A stretch of DNA of 64,000 bases from Lentzea aerocolonigenes (GTDB lineage: Bacteria > Actinomycetota > Actinomycetes > Mycobacteriales > Pseudonocardiaceae): the NCBI RefSeq assembly GCF_000955955.1, contig NZ_JYJG01000040.1, positions 49,327 to 113,326 on the forward strand, in the 5' to 3' direction. Shown here in pieces: positions 34,435-43,968 of this stretch; position 1 is the first letter of the stretch, and each line of letters starts with the position of its first letter. Under the pieces are notes generated by a model. It saw only the letters and a list, made by a program, of their open reading frames with translations, was not told the origin of the DNA and ran no database searches. The translations under genes were made by a program, and so were the position numbers.

Positions 34435-35139
34435 TCAGGCCTTCCTCGGTCCGTAGAAGCCTTCGGGCGCCGGCTGCTGGCGGACCTCGGCGAGCTGGGT
34501 CTTCACGTGGTTCATCAGCAGGTCGGTGACCTCGCGCAGCAGCGGGAGCGTCTCCTCCTTGCCGCGGTAGGCGGACAGGTCGATCGGCTCACCGACGAAG
34601 TGCGTGATCGTCTTGCGCGGGAGCGGCCGGAACTTCTTCTGGTAGTGGTTGTAGAGATCGAGCGTGCCCCAGCGGGCGACCGGGATGACCGGCCCGTCGT
34701 GCTGCAACGCGAGCCGCGCGACGCCGGTGCGCGAGTTCGCGGGCCAGCCGTCGGGGTCCTTGGTGATGGTGCCCTCGGGGTAGATCACCACGACCTGGCC
34801 GGTCTCCAGCGCCTCGTGCGCCGCCCGCAGGCTCTGCTGCGCGTCCGACGTGCCCCGGTAGACCGGGATCTGCTTCGCGCCCTTCAGGATCGCGCCCATG
34901 ATCGGCACGTTCCACAGGCTGTGCTTGGCGAGGAAGTGCGGCACGCGGTCGTTCCTGTGCACGAACACCGCGTCGTAGCACGGGTCGAGGTGCGAGATGT
35001 GGTTCAGCACGAGCAACGCCGACCCCTGGCGCGGGATGCGGTCGCCGTGCAGGATCCGGTGCCTGCCCAGCACGAACGACATGGGGTAGACGATCGCCGC
35101 GGCGACCCCGACCCAGAAGCCGCCCTTCTCCTTGGCCAC
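34435..35139 (-). CDS. plsC: 1-acylglycerol-3-phosphate O-acyltransferase family protein
   Basis: A 234-residue membrane-associated acyltransferase. [14 protein letters not shown] supplies the HxxxxD motif (residues 45-52), and [13 protein letters not shown] the EGT motif. The N-terminal helix ([15 protein letters not shown]) is a membrane segment. It acylates lysophosphatidate or a related lipid. GTG at 35139 has GAGGAG before it. The cofC gene is divergent. Confidence 0.92.
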   Translation of the reverse strand: MAKEKGGFWVGVAAAIVYPMSFVLGRHRILHGDRIPRQGSALLVLNHISHLDPCYDAVFVHRNDRVPHFLAKHSLWNVPIMGAILKGAKQIPVYRGTSDAQQSLRAAHEALETGQVVVIYPEGTITKDPDGWPANSRTGVARLALQHDGPVIPVARWGTLDLYNHYQKKFRPLPRKTITHFVGEPIDLSAYRGKEETLPLLREVTDLLMNHVKTQLAEVRQQPAPEGFYGPRKA

Positions 35140-35304
35140 GTGGACCTCTCCTCACTCCCAGGACCTGCAAGAACTGCGCCCATGAGCACACTAGTGCCCC
35201 GACCACAATCCTTACCCCTCGCTTCCGGCGCTCAGCAGGGCACCTCGTCTGACCGGCGAAATCGAGGGGCAGGGGTTAGTGGTCGACGCACTGGTCGTCG
35301 GATC

Positions 35305-35943
35305 GTGGACTATGACGAGGTGAGGGATGAAGTCGACCTCGTCGTACCGGTCAAAACGCTCGACAGGGCAAAGACCCGGCTGACCAGCGCCACCGGCGGA
35401 GATCCGGTGTCGCACGCGGCACTGGCGCTGGCGCTCGCCATGGACACGGTGAGCGCCGCTCTGCGCACCCCTGGTGTCCGCCGAGTGGTGACGATCACAT
35501 CGGACCCCGCCGTCGCCGCCGAGATGGCCGCGCTGGGCGTCGAGTCCATACCCGAGCCTGCACAACCGGGCCTCAACGAAGCGCTCGTGCACGGCGCCCG
35601 CACGCTCCGGTCAATCCGCATCGGCGCGCTCCAGGCCGACCTGCCCGCGCTCCGTTCGGACGAGCTCCAGGCGGCACTCGAAGCCGCCAACGCCAGACGA
35701 GCATTCGTTCCCGATCGGCAGGGCACCGGCACGACGCTGCTCCTCGCCGCACCCGGCGGCGAGCTCGACCCGCGGTTCGGCGTCGGATCAGCCGGACACC
35801 ACAGGGATTCCGGTGCGATCGCACTGCTCGGACCGTGGCCGTCGCTGCGCTGTGACGTGGACACGGAAGAAGATCTGCGCCTCGCCTCGATGCTCGGCCT
35901 CGGCACGCACACCGCGAACGCCTTGCCCGCCTGGACAACCTGA
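35305..35943 (+). CDS. cofC: Phosphoenolpyruvate guanylyltransferase (F420 synthesis)
   Basis: A 212-residue nucleotidyltransferase of the CofC/FbiD family, which activates phosphoenolpyruvate with GTP to make the side chain of coenzyme F420. The N-terminal VDLVVPVKTLDRAKTRL is the nucleotide-binding start. LQADLPALRSDEL, FVPDRQGTGTTLLLAA, FGVGSAGHHRDSGA and RCDVDTEEDL are highly conserved. GTG at 35305 is assumed, with another GTG at 35320. The neighbourhood gpsA-cofC-ppk matches mycobacteria. Confidence 0.92.
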   Translation: MDYDEVRDEVDLVVPVKTLDRAKTRLTSATGGDPVSHAALALALAMDTVSAALRTPGVRRVVTITSDPAVAAEMAALGVESIPEPAQPGLNEALVHGARTLRSIRIGALQADLPALRSDELQAALEAANARRAFVPDRQGTGTTLLLAAPGGELDPRFGVGSAGHHRDSGAIALLGPWPSLRCDVDTEEDLRLASMLGLGTHTANALPAWTT

Positions 35944-35988
35944 GCGATCCACACGCGTCCCTTGGGTTGATCACACCCTGGGGAGCAG

Positions 35989-36957
35989 ATGCGCACTCTG
36001 ATCGCGTTGGCGGCGATCACCGTCATTTCCGGATGCACCGCGGCGATGCAGGAGGACGAGCTACCGGACTACACAGCGCCGAGCAAGCTGGTGTCGTGCG
36101 CGACCGGCCTTCCGCAGCAGTGGAAGGACGAGTTGGCCCGCAACCAGATGGAAGCCGGTTCGCACGAGCGGATCACCGTCGTCGGCGCCAACGAGAACGG
36201 CGACACGACGCTGGTCCGCACGAAGCGCAACCAGACCACTGAGCTGGTGCTGCGCGACGACGAGAAGCGCCAGCAGGTGATGGCGGTGCAGGATCAGGAA
36301 CAGATCTCCGGCGTGGAGTTCGACGGACGCTGGGTCACCTTCTCCACCACGGTGAACGAAACATCGACCACCTATGCCTGGGACGCGCGCAACGACGGCG
36401 CGCCCGTGCAGATCGGTCGCAACGGTGCCGTGGTGCACAACGGGAAAGCCGCCTGGTCGGACGGCAAGTCGGTGCACGTCTACGACCTCGCCAAGAAGAA
36501 GGACAAGGTGGTCGGCCAAGGCACGGCACCGGCTTTCCTCGGTGACACCGTCGTCTGGCTGCAGAACGGGAAGTTCACGTCGGACGCCGCGCTTCCCGAG
36601 CCGTTGAACAAGGTGAAGCCGGCCGGGAACGTCGCGTCGGACGGCCGGACGCTGGTGTGGACGCAGGGCGCAGACACCTTGCACGGCTGGCGCACGGACT
36701 GGACAGAGCCGCGCGAACTGGCCGAGATCAAACCCGTGCCGCGGACCGAAGGGATCATGGCTCCGCGGGTGAGCGGCGACTTCGTGTCGTGGCGCTCGGA
36801 GTCCGGCTACGTCACGGACATGCGCAGCGGCGCGACCATGCACACCACCGAGGGCGCGTACCTGCTGGAGGTCCACGGCGGGACGCTCACGCGAGCGGGC
36901 GGGCAGATCGCCGCTTCCGCTCCCCTGACCGCGCTGTCTCCGCTGCCCAACTGTTAA
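35989..36957 (+). CDS. Putative lipoprotein with a beta-propeller-like domain
   Basis: A 322-residue protein. The N-terminus MRTLIALAAITVISGC is a lipoprotein signal with ISGC lipobox and lipidated Cys16. The rest alternates turns such as WVTFSTTVNETSTTYAW, AAWSDGKSVHVYDLAK and LVWTQGADTLHGW at about 40-50-residue intervals, consistent with a beta-propeller. Function unknown. It sits between cofC and an acyltransferase, both + strand. Confidence 0.8.
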   Translation: MRTLIALAAITVISGCTAAMQEDELPDYTAPSKLVSCATGLPQQWKDELARNQMEAGSHERITVVGANENGDTTLVRTKRNQTTELVLRDDEKRQQVMAVQDQEQISGVEFDGRWVTFSTTVNETSTTYAWDARNDGAPVQIGRNGAVVHNGKAAWSDGKSVHVYDLAKKKDKVVGQGTAPAFLGDTVVWLQNGKFTSDAALPEPLNKVKPAGNVASDGRTLVWTQGADTLHGWRTDWTEPRELAEIKPVPRTEGIMAPRVSGDFVSWRSESGYVTDMRSGATMHTTEGAYLLEVHGGTLTRAGGQIAASAPLTALSPLPNC

Positions 36958-37003
36958 GAGCGTGACGAACGCCACGAACGTGTAGTACAGGGCCGCGAAA
37001 CGG

Positions 37004-37030
37004 GGAACCCGCGCGGCTTCACATCCGTAT
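37004..37030 (+). promoter_or_regulatory. Candidate ECF-sigma promoter
   Basis: GGAAC (37004-37008) is followed by 17 bases and CGTAT (37026-37030), close to the GGAAC-N16/17-CGT pattern of cell-envelope ECF sigma factors (SigX/SigM type). The acyltransferase ATG is 65 bases downstream. Confidence 0.4.
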
Positions 37031-37094
37031 CCCCCGATGCAAACGGCGTACCCCGACGTCGTTCCCCCGACGCTTGGCTCAGAGGTGTACCTGC

Positions 37095-38243
37095 ATGACT
37101 TCGCTGACGCACGCCGACTACCTGGCGTTGCGCCGCTTTCCCGCTCTTGACGGTCTACGCGCCATCGCCGCGGTGATGGTGGTGTTCTTCCACTACGGCG
37201 GCCCGGACTGGCTGCAGGGCTGGGCCGGTGTCCAGATGTTCTTCGTCCTCAGCGGATTCCTGATCACCACGCTGATGCTGCGCGAGGAGCACCGCACCGG
37301 CCGGATCTCGCTCAAGGAGTTCTACCTGCGGCGAGGGTTCCGGATTCTGCCCGTGTACCTCGTGGTCCTGCTCATCACGGCGGTCGGTTCCGCGCTCTTC
37401 GGCAAGTTCATCAGCAACGGCATCGGCCCCGCGCTGAAGTACTTCCTCACCTTCACCAACGAGTTCGCGGACGGCAGCCCGTTCGACCAGTCGTGGACGC
37501 TGGGCATCGAGCAGAAGTTCTACCTGGTGTGGCCGCTGGTGGCGGTCGCACTGGGCACCGTCGTGCTCAAGCGCCGTGCCGGTGCCGCCGTCCTGTTCAT
37601 GCTGCTGGGGCTCGTCCTCGTCAACTTCACCGTGGCGCAGCGCAACCCGGGCTGGCCGTTGCACTACTTCTCGATCCTGACCGGCGTTCTGCTGGCCATC
37701 GCCCTGCACAGCCGGCGCGGGTTCGCGGTCCTGCGGCCGTTGACGAACCCGGTCGCGCAGGTGATCGTCTCGATCGGATTCGTCGGCGTGCACCTGAGCC
37801 TGAAGCCGGTCGCCCACTTCCTGAACGGGATCAACGGAATCCAGGGCCACGTGCTGGTCATCCCCGTGTACGCACCGGCAACCGCGCTGCTGCTCGCCGC
37901 GCTGGTCGCGCCGGGGCCCGCCACGACCTTCCTGTCGGCGAAGCCGATGCAGTTCGTGGGTGAGCGCTCGTACGCGCTCTACCTGGTGCAGACGATCGCC
38001 GCGACGGTCATCTGGTTCTGCTGGCCGACGCTCTCCGGCATCGGGCAGGCCGTGGCGGTCACGACCGTGGGCCTGGCGCTGGCGAGTGTCCTCCACAAGA
38101 CCGTGGAGATTCCGATGATCGACCTCGGTCGTCGCGTGATCACCCGCCAGCGCGTTCGGTCTCAGCAGGGTGCGCCGCAGGCTCCCGCGCCGCAGTCGGC
38201 CGAGTCGTCGCGGCTCGCGACCATCGGGCAGGCCCAGCCGTAG
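37095..38243 (+). CDS. Acyltransferase 3-family membrane protein (OafA-like)
   Basis: A 382-residue multi-pass membrane acyltransferase. FPALDGLRAIAAVMVVFFHYG, GVQMFFVLSGFLITTLMLRE and FYLRRGFRILPVYLVVLL are the family signatures, and LGIEQKFYLVWPLVAVAL follows. About ten transmembrane helices are apparent. It O-acylates a cell-surface glycan or secondary metabolite. ATG at 37095 is preferred over a TTG upstream. The 3' 82 bases overlap the convergent secreted protein gene. Confidence 0.92.
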   Translation: MTSLTHADYLALRRFPALDGLRAIAAVMVVFFHYGGPDWLQGWAGVQMFFVLSGFLITTLMLREEHRTGRISLKEFYLRRGFRILPVYLVVLLITAVGSALFGKFISNGIGPALKYFLTFTNEFADGSPFDQSWTLGIEQKFYLVWPLVAVALGTVVLKRRAGAAVLFMLLGLVLVNFTVAQRNPGWPLHYFSILTGVLLAIALHSRRGFAVLRPLTNPVAQVIVSIGFVGVHLSLKPVAHFLNGINGIQGHVLVIPVYAPATALLLAALVAPGPATTFLSAKPMQFVGERSYALYLVQTIAATVIWFCWPTLSGIGQAVAVTTVGLALASVLHKTVEIPMIDLGRRVITRQRVRSQQGAPQAPAPQSAESSRLATIGQAQP

Positions 38244-39697
38244 AACGGGTTCGGGGCGAGCGGCACGCGGTCGCGTCCGCTCTCCCTGGCCAGTTCCTCG
38301 GAATACTCGGTGGTGAGCGTCACGTTCGTGCCGCTCTCCTGCGCGTCGTAAGCCCCCTTCTCCAGCGAGACGATCTCGACACCGCGCGAGATGTCGGCGA
38401 TGAAGACGCTGTTCTTGTGCCAGTACGGCGCCCACGACACCGCCGAGTCCGGCCGCCAGTACCCGATCTGGATCGGCTTGGTGGGGTTGGAGATGTCGAG
38501 GAACCGCGTGCCCTGCTCGTACCAGGAGTAGGCCACGATCCGCTTGTTCACGTCGAAGTAGTGCGCCGAGCACTCGACGTCACCGGGGATCGTGCCCTCC
38601 TGGTCGTCCGGGCTCCACACGCCGACCGTCTTCATCTCGAACGGCTGTGCGCTCCAGCCCTCGCCGTTGAACGAGCCCTTCAGCGAAGAGATGACGAACC
38701 GGCCCTCGGTCTTGCACGTGGGCGACCCGAAGGCTTCCTCGGTGTGCAGCAGCAGCGTGCCGGCCGGATTCTCAGGCGTGGGGCGGGGTCCGTCGGCCAG
38801 CGTCCTGCCGATCGGGCGGAACGAGTTGTGCGTGAACGAGGTCGGCATGTCGGCCTTCGGCACGTTGCCACCCGCGTACGCGATCGGGTCCCACGCCTTC
38901 GCCTCGCGGAACTTGCCGCTCAACGGATCGCGGTGCCAGCCCTGCGTCCAGTAGCCACGCGTGCCGTTGTCGCCCGCGACCCACGCGATGCCCTGCGCGT
39001 CGACCTGGACGTCGTGCGTGATCTTGCCGTCGCCCGGTTTGCCGCGGACGTCGACCGAGACCGGCAGTTCCTTCGGCGTCTTGGGATCGCGGATGTCCGT
39101 GACGAAGATTCGCCCCGTCTTCGCCTCCGTTCGGTCGCGTCCGGCCGTCCACAGGAACTGGCAGTCGTTGATGCAGGTGGTCGTGTGACCGGTGTCCTGC
39201 CGGTGGAAGCTCAGGATCTTGAGGTCCGCCGGGTCCACAGCGGACACGATGTAGTTGCCGGTCGGGCGGTCGCCGGGCAGTGCGCGCCCGAACGAGTTCA
39301 CCTCGCGTGCCAGGAACGCGAGCTTGCGGACCGGGTCGACGTTGATGTCCTCGTTCTCCCAGAAGATCTTCGTGGGGTCGTCACCCGGCAGCGCCATCTC
39401 CTGCTTGGTGAGGTGGTCGAGGAGCGTCGGGTGATCGAGATCGGTGACGTCGTACGTCTTCAGCCCGGTCTCCAGGCTGACGAACGCGACGTCGCGGGGC
39501 CCGTACTGGGCGAACGCGATCGAGATCGCCCGTGCCGAGTCGGGAAGCGTGGCCTTCAGGCGCACGTTCTTGGCCGCCGCTTGGAGGCGTGGTTTGTCCA
39601 CCGCGGGAGTCTTGGGTTCGGCCGCCGCCGCCGAGGCCAAGCCTGCCGTGGTGAAGGCCAGCAGGGCTGCCGCAGTCACTGTGGCTATTACCTTCAT
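38162..39697 (-). CDS. Secreted LVIVD-repeat-like beta-propeller protein
   Basis: A 511-residue exported protein with signal peptide MKVIATVTAAALLAFTTAGL and cleavage after ASA. Repeating units such as FVSLETGLKTYDVTDLDHPT, RIFVTDIRDPKTPKEL and RFLDISNPTKPIQIGYWRPD match the LVIVD blade motif, in which xxDIxxPxxP occurs at strand ends. Two cysteines in TTTCINDCQFLW may bridge. The last 28 residues overlap the convergent acyltransferase coding region and are Cys-rich. Function unknown. Confidence 0.85.
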   Translation of the reverse strand: MKVIATVTAAALLAFTTAGLASAAAAEPKTPAVDKPRLQAAAKNVRLKATLPDSARAISIAFAQYGPRDVAFVSLETGLKTYDVTDLDHPTLLDHLTKQEMALPGDDPTKIFWENEDINVDPVRKLAFLAREVNSFGRALPGDRPTGNYIVSAVDPADLKILSFHRQDTGHTTTCINDCQFLWTAGRDRTEAKTGRIFVTDIRDPKTPKELPVSVDVRGKPGDGKITHDVQVDAQGIAWVAGDNGTRGYWTQGWHRDPLSGKFREAKAWDPIAYAGGNVPKADMPTSFTHNSFRPIGRTLADGPRPTPENPAGTLLLHTEEAFGSPTCKTEGRFVISSLKGSFNGEGWSAQPFEMKTVGVWSPDDQEGTIPGDVECSAHYFDVNKRIVAYSWYEQGTRFLDISNPTKPIQIGYWRPDSAVSWAPYWHKNSVFIADISRGVEIVSLEKGAYDAQESGTNVTLTTEYSEELARESGRDRVPLAPNPFYGWACPMVASRDDSADCGAGACGAPC

Positions 39698-39760
39698 GCG
39701 CTCGACCCTGGCAGCGTCGCAAATGAGACGAGTAGGTCCGAACGTCTAAGCTTCTGCTCC

Positions 39761-39952
39761 GTGCAGGCGACCGTGTCGACGTTTAACAGTGACGGATCGG
39801 CCGTTGTTCTGCGTGATGACGGCGTTTTGCTCGACGTGAGCGCGGAAGCCGTCACTGCGGGTGGCTGGCGAATGCTGCGTCCAGGGCAACGGGTGACCCT
39901 CGAACGTAGTCCCGACGGGGCCATCACGGCCCTGCGGATGCCTGTTCTGTGA
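39761..39952 (+). CDS. Small cold-shock-domain-like protein
   Basis: A 63-residue protein missed by length filters. GTG at 39761 opens VQATVSTFNSDGSAVVLRDD, and VLLDVSAEAV plus LRPGQRVTLERSPDGAITAL give the five-strand OB-like layout of the divergent cold-shock proteins of actinobacteria. It may bind single-stranded nucleic acid, but the aromatic RNP1 and RNP2 residues are not present. It lies between a secreted protein gene on the other strand and ppk. Confidence 0.75.
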   Translation: MQATVSTFNSDGSAVVLRDDGVLLDVSAEAVTAGGWRMLRPGQRVTLERSPDGAITALRMPVL

Positions 39953-40011
39953 CGAGGAGTTCACCAGACGGACGTCCTGGTTGGGGGCGCTCACGGCAAT
40001 AGTGCGGAACA

Positions 40012-42288
40012 ATGCTGGACGTGAGCACGGACGACAACGACGGCAAGGCGACCCCCTCCCGACGCCGCACGCGCGACAAGGCGGAAACGGCGACCCCGCG
40101 CAAGCAGCCTCGTGCGGCGACCCGGCGAGTGTCCACGACTCGCGCGAAGGTCGAGCGAGGCCAGGCAGCCGCCGCCCCGTTGCGCGGCGTGCCCTCCGCA
40201 CCGCCCGCGGTGACGTCGGCCATCCTGCCCACGGACCTGCCGGACGACCGGTACTTCAACCGTGAACTGTCCTGGTTGGACTTCAACGCCCGCGTGCTCG
40301 CACTGGCCGAGGACTCCTCGCAGCCGCTGCTGGAGCGCGCGAAGTTCCTCGCGATCTTCGCCTCGAACCTGGACGAGTTCTACATGGTCCGGGTCGCGGG
40401 CCTGAAGCGGCGCGCGGAGACCGGTCTCACGGTGCGCAGCGCGGACGGGCTCACGCCGCTCGAGCAGCTCGTGGGGATCTCCAAGCGCTCGCAGGAACTC
40501 GTCGAGCAGCACGCCCGCGCGTTCCTCGACCACATCCGGCCCGGTCTGGAACAGCATCAGATCAGCATCGTGACGTGGGGCGACCTCACCGACTACGACC
40601 GCTTGCGGCTCTCCAACTACTTCAGCGAGCAGGTGTTCCCGGTCCTGACGCCGCTGGCCGTCGACCCGGCGCACCCGTTCCCGTACATCTCCGGGCTGTC
40701 GCTGAACCTCGCGGTGACCGTGCGCGACCCCGAGGGCGGCGGCGAGCGGTTCGCGCGGGTGAAGGTGCCGGACAACGTGCCGCGCCTCGTTCGCGTGGAA
40801 GCGGACCGTTCTTCGTCTTCCGCGACCTTCCTGCCGCTGGAGGAGCTCATCGCCGCGCACCTGGGCGAGCTGTTCGCCGGCATGGAGGTGATCGAGTGCC
40901 ACGCGTTCCGCGTCACGCGCAACGCGGACCTCGAAGTTGAGGAGGACCGCGACGAGGACCTGTTGCAGGCGCTGGAACGCGAGCTCGCGCGGCGCCGGTT
41001 CGGTCCGCCGGTGCGCCTGGAAGTCGCCGACGACATGACCGAGCACATGCTCGAACTGTTGCTGCGGGAGATGGACGTCGACCCGCACGACGTCGTGACC
41101 GTGCCTGGATTGCTCGATTTGTCGTGCCTGTGGTCGATGTACGGCATCGACCGCAAGACGTTGAAGGACCCGGCGTTCGTGCCGGCGACGCACCCGGCGT
41201 TCGGTGAGCGCGAGACGCCGAAGAGTGTTTTCGCGACGCTGCGCGAGGGTGACGTGCTCGTGCACCACCCGTACGACTCGTTCTCCACGTCGGTGCAGCG
41301 CTTCATCGAGCAGGCGGCGGCCGACCCGCACGTGCTCGCCATCAAGCAGACCCTGTACCGCACCTCAGGTGACTCGCCCATCGTGGACGCGCTGATCGAC
41401 GCGGCCGAGGCGGGCAAGCAGGTCGTGGCGCTGGTGGAGCTGAAGGCGCGCTTCGACGAGCAGGCGAACATCAAGTGGGCGCGTGCGCTGGAAAAGGCGG
41501 GCGTGCACGTCGTCTACGGCCTGGTGGGCCTGAAGACGCACTGCAAGACGTCACTGGTCGTGCGCCAGGAGGGCTCGACGATCCGGCGCTACTGCCACAT
41601 CGGCACCGGCAACTACAACCCGAAGACCGCGCGGCTGTACGAGGACGTCGGCATCCTCACGGCCGAGCCGACGATCGGCGCGGACCTCACGGACCTGTTC
41701 AACGTCCTCACCGGATACGCGCGCCAGGACGAGTACCGCTCGTTGCTGGTGGCTCCTTACGGCGTGCGCAAGGGCATCGTGGACCGGATCAACCTCGAGA
41801 TCGAACGCGCGCAGGCAGGCGAACCCTCAGGCGTGCGCATCAAGGTGAACTCGCTCGTCGACGAACAGGTCATCGACGCGCTGTACCGCGCATCGCAGGC
41901 CGGTGTACCCGTCGACGTGGTCGTGCGCGGCATCTGCGGCCTGAAGCCGGGCGTGAAGGGCATGTCGGAGAACATCCGCGTGCGCTCGATCCTGGGCCGG
42001 TTCCTGGAGCACTCGCGGATCTTCCACTTCGCCGGCTGCGACGAGTACTGGATCGGCAGCGCGGACATGATGCACCGCAACCTCGACCGCCGCGTCGAGG
42101 TGGCCGTGCGCGTCATCAACCCGCGGCTGGCCAAGCAACTGGCCGAGGTCTTCACCTCGGCCCTCGATCCGCAGACGCGCTGCTGGGTGCTGCGCGCCGA
42201 CGGAGAATGGGAAGCGTCGCCGTCCGACGGCTCGTCGGTGCGGGACCACCAGATGGAACTTCTCCACAAGCACGGAGCTCTTGGGTGA
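40012..42288 (+). CDS. ppk: Polyphosphate kinase 1
   Basis: A 758-residue enzyme making inorganic polyphosphate from [23 protein letters not shown] opens the N domain, after about 75 disordered basic residues. The two catalytic phospholipase-D-like domains include the autophosphorylated histidine in [38 protein letters not shown] is the second conserved His region. ATG at 40012; a GTG at 40021 is also possible. It overlaps mutT1 by GTGA, as in mycobacterial synteny. Confidence 0.95.
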   Translation: MLDVSTDDNDGKATPSRRRTRDKAETATPRKQPRAATRRVSTTRAKVERGQAAAAPLRGVPSAPPAVTSAILPTDLPDDRYFNRELSWLDFNARVLALAEDSSQPLLERAKFLAIFASNLDEFYMVRVAGLKRRAETGLTVRSADGLTPLEQLVGISKRSQELVEQHARAFLDHIRPGLEQHQISIVTWGDLTDYDRLRLSNYFSEQVFPVLTPLAVDPAHPFPYISGLSLNLAVTVRDPEGGGERFARVKVPDNVPRLVRVEADRSSSSATFLPLEELIAAHLGELFAGMEVIECHAFRVTRNADLEVEEDRDEDLLQALERELARRRFGPPVRLEVADDMTEHMLELLLREMDVDPHDVVTVPGLLDLSCLWSMYGIDRKTLKDPAFVPATHPAFGERETPKSVFATLREGDVLVHHPYDSFSTSVQRFIEQAAADPHVLAIKQTLYRTSGDSPIVDALIDAAEAGKQVVALVELKARFDEQANIKWARALEKAGVHVVYGLVGLKTHCKTSLVVRQEGSTIRRYCHIGTGNYNPKTARLYEDVGILTAEPTIGADLTDLFNVLTGYARQDEYRSLLVAPYGVRKGIVDRINLEIERAQAGEPSGVRIKVNSLVDEQVIDALYRASQAGVPVDVVVRGICGLKPGVKGMSENIRVRSILGRFLEHSRIFHFAGCDEYWIGSADMMHRNLDRRVEVAVRVINPRLAKQLAEVFTSALDPQTRCWVLRADGEWEASPSDGSSVRDHQMELLHKHGALG

Positions 42289-43205
42289 TCAAAGCTGCTG
42301 GGGCGGTGCTGTGGCGCGATGCCGACGGTGACGTCGAAGTCGCGGTCGTGCACCGCCGGCGTTATGACGACTGGTCGTTGCCGAAGGGAAAGCTGGACCG
42401 GGGAGAGACGATCCCGGCCTGCGCGGCACGTGAGGTCGTGGAGGAAACCGGGTACGAGTGCGTGCTCGGCCGCTATCTGCTGCAGACCTCGTACAAGGTG
42501 CGGGGCGACGCGAAGACGGTCGACTACTACGCCGCCGAGGCCGTTTCCGGTTCCTTCGTGGCCAACGACGAGGTCGACTCGTTGAAGTGGCTGCCGGTGG
42601 CCGAGGCCGCCTCGGTGCTGACGTACGCGCACGACCGCGATGTGCTGGCGGAGTTCGACCGGCTGCCGGCGGACCTGTTGCTGGTGTTGCTCGTGCGGCA
42701 CGCGAAGGCCGGGAAGCGGTCCGAGTGGGACTTGGACGACGACCTCCGGCCTTTGTCCGGCGCGGGCTGGAAGCAGGCAGCGGCGCTGCAGTCCCTGTTG
42801 CCCTTGTGGTCACCCACGCGCGTCCACACGGCTCCTCGGGTGCGTTGCGCGGACACCGTGCGGGGCGTGGCCGAGGACTTGGCCGTCGAGATGGTCGAGG
42901 AGCCGCGGCTGTCCGAGGAGGGCTACTGGCCCGACCCGGAAGCAGGTCTCGTGCGGCTGCTGGAGGTGGCGGCCGTCGAGGGCCGCGCGGTCGTGTCCTC
43001 GCAGGGCGGCGTGATCCCGTCCGTGGTGCGGACCCTGACCGAACTGGGTGGCCTGCGGCAGTCCGAGTTCCCGTGCAAGAAGGGCAGCGTGTGGGTGCTG
43101 GCCTTCACCCGCCCGTTCGGCACGTGGTCCACTTCGGACTCACCTTCGCGCTGGCCAACGCTGGTGTCGGCGCACTACCTGGCCTCGGCGCTGCCCCGTC
43201 CCTGA
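42285..43205 (+). CDS. mutT1: Nudix hydrolase fused to histidine phosphatase domain (MutT1-like)
   Basis: A 306-residue two-domain protein. The Nudix box runs from Gly35 to about Tyr57 ([20 protein letters not shown], then TGYE), complete with REVVEE. The C-terminal half is a phosphoglycerate-mutase-like histidine phosphatase with [12 protein letters not shown] at residues 135-146. M. tuberculosis MutT1 hydrolyses 8-oxo-dGTP and diadenosine polyphosphates with this layout. GTG at 42285 overlaps the ppk stop. Confidence 0.93.
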   Translation: MIKAAGAVLWRDADGDVEVAVVHRRRYDDWSLPKGKLDRGETIPACAAREVVEETGYECVLGRYLLQTSYKVRGDAKTVDYYAAEAVSGSFVANDEVDSLKWLPVAEAASVLTYAHDRDVLAEFDRLPADLLLVLLVRHAKAGKRSEWDLDDDLRPLSGAGWKQAAALQSLLPLWSPTRVHTAPRVRCADTVRGVAEDLAVEMVEEPRLSEEGYWPDPEAGLVRLLEVAAVEGRAVVSSQGGVIPSVVRTLTELGGLRQSEFPCKKGSVWVLAFTRPFGTWSTSDSPSRWPTLVSAHYLASALPRP

Positions 43206-43885
43206 GGGTCGTTGCAGACGTTTTCAACCGCCGTCTTCTCGCCCGACGAAAGTTCGCCTCTGGCAACCAAGTCGGGTTCGGAGGCGGCGGTTTCGCTTGT
43301 CGCGGGGGCGTTCGCAGGCGTGGCGGCGTTATTTCTATTGGGGCTTCAGGCGTTCTCGGGAGTGGTTCCGGAACGCCGCCGGGGGCATCGGAAGGCTCTC
43401 TCGCCAATCATCTCCAGGCGGGCTCCGCATTTCTGTGAGGCCCATCAGGCGCAGGCGTGGGGTCGCATCTCTCGGCGCGGCGTCATTCGTATACCGGTGG
43501 TTCCGAGTTGCCGGCATCATTCAGCGCCTGCCGGTCAGCCCCGGAGTTTCCGGCCGCCGGCCCGCTTCCCAGGTGTGCCAGCGCCTTCCCGGGGCGTTCA
43601 CCGGAGCCTTCACACACGGTTCCAAGAACGCTCCGCAAGCGTCCGACCAGCATCTTCAGGCATACCAACCAGGTTCGCCGACACCCAGCGAGTCTCACTG
43701 GGGCACAACCATCCCCGCCGAGCACTCACAGCCCCTGCCAGGCGTGCTGACCATCCCCGCCAGGCGCTCAGGCCCCTGCCAGGCGCGCTGACCATCTGCG
43801 CGGGAGCTCGTCCCGCCTCTCCCAGGCGCCCCAGGCGTTCTCAGCTCACCCGCGGCCGCTTCCCAGGCGTGGCAACTCCCCCAGG
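43206..43885. other. Non-coding gap with CCAGGCG-type repeats
   Basis: This 680-base stretch between mutT1 and the hupB terminator shows no convincing gene. Open frames here are short-lived, Pro/Arg/Ser-rich and lack a ribosome site. It carries about eleven CAGGCG copies, mostly between 43310 and 43885. Its role is unknown. It may be a decayed gene or a repeat array. Confidence 0.55.
43731..43796. repeat. Imperfect direct repeat, 41-bp period
   Basis: The 25-base unit beginning GCCCCTGCCAGGCG (43731-43755) recurs at 43772-43796 with one substitution. Confidence 0.7.
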
Positions 43886-43929
43886 CACGCGGAAGGCCCC
43901 GGTGTGCGCACACCGGGGCCTTCCGCGTG
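43886..43929 (-). terminator. 44-bp perfect palindrome, hupB terminator
   Basis: Both halves (43886-43907 and 43908-43929) are perfectly complementary with the symmetric centre GTGTGCGCACAC. It lies 40 bases past the hupB stop. As RNA it would form a stem of about 20 bp with a tight loop. Confidence 0.75.
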
Positions 43930-43968
43930 GTTACTGAAGTGACGCAGCCTCCCTGACGGAGGCCCGTC

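Noticed and set aside
37155..38573. 472-codon minus-strand frame over the acyltransferase
   Set aside because: The acyltransferase frame has clear family signatures. This frame is its antisense artefact, rich in Arg/His/Glu.
43212..43937. Possible 241-residue protein between mutT1 and hupB
   Set aside because: It starts with TTG without a ribosome site. One hydrophobic stretch (VAGAFAGVAALFLLGL) is followed by Pro/Arg/Ser-rich noise and it runs into the hupB terminator.
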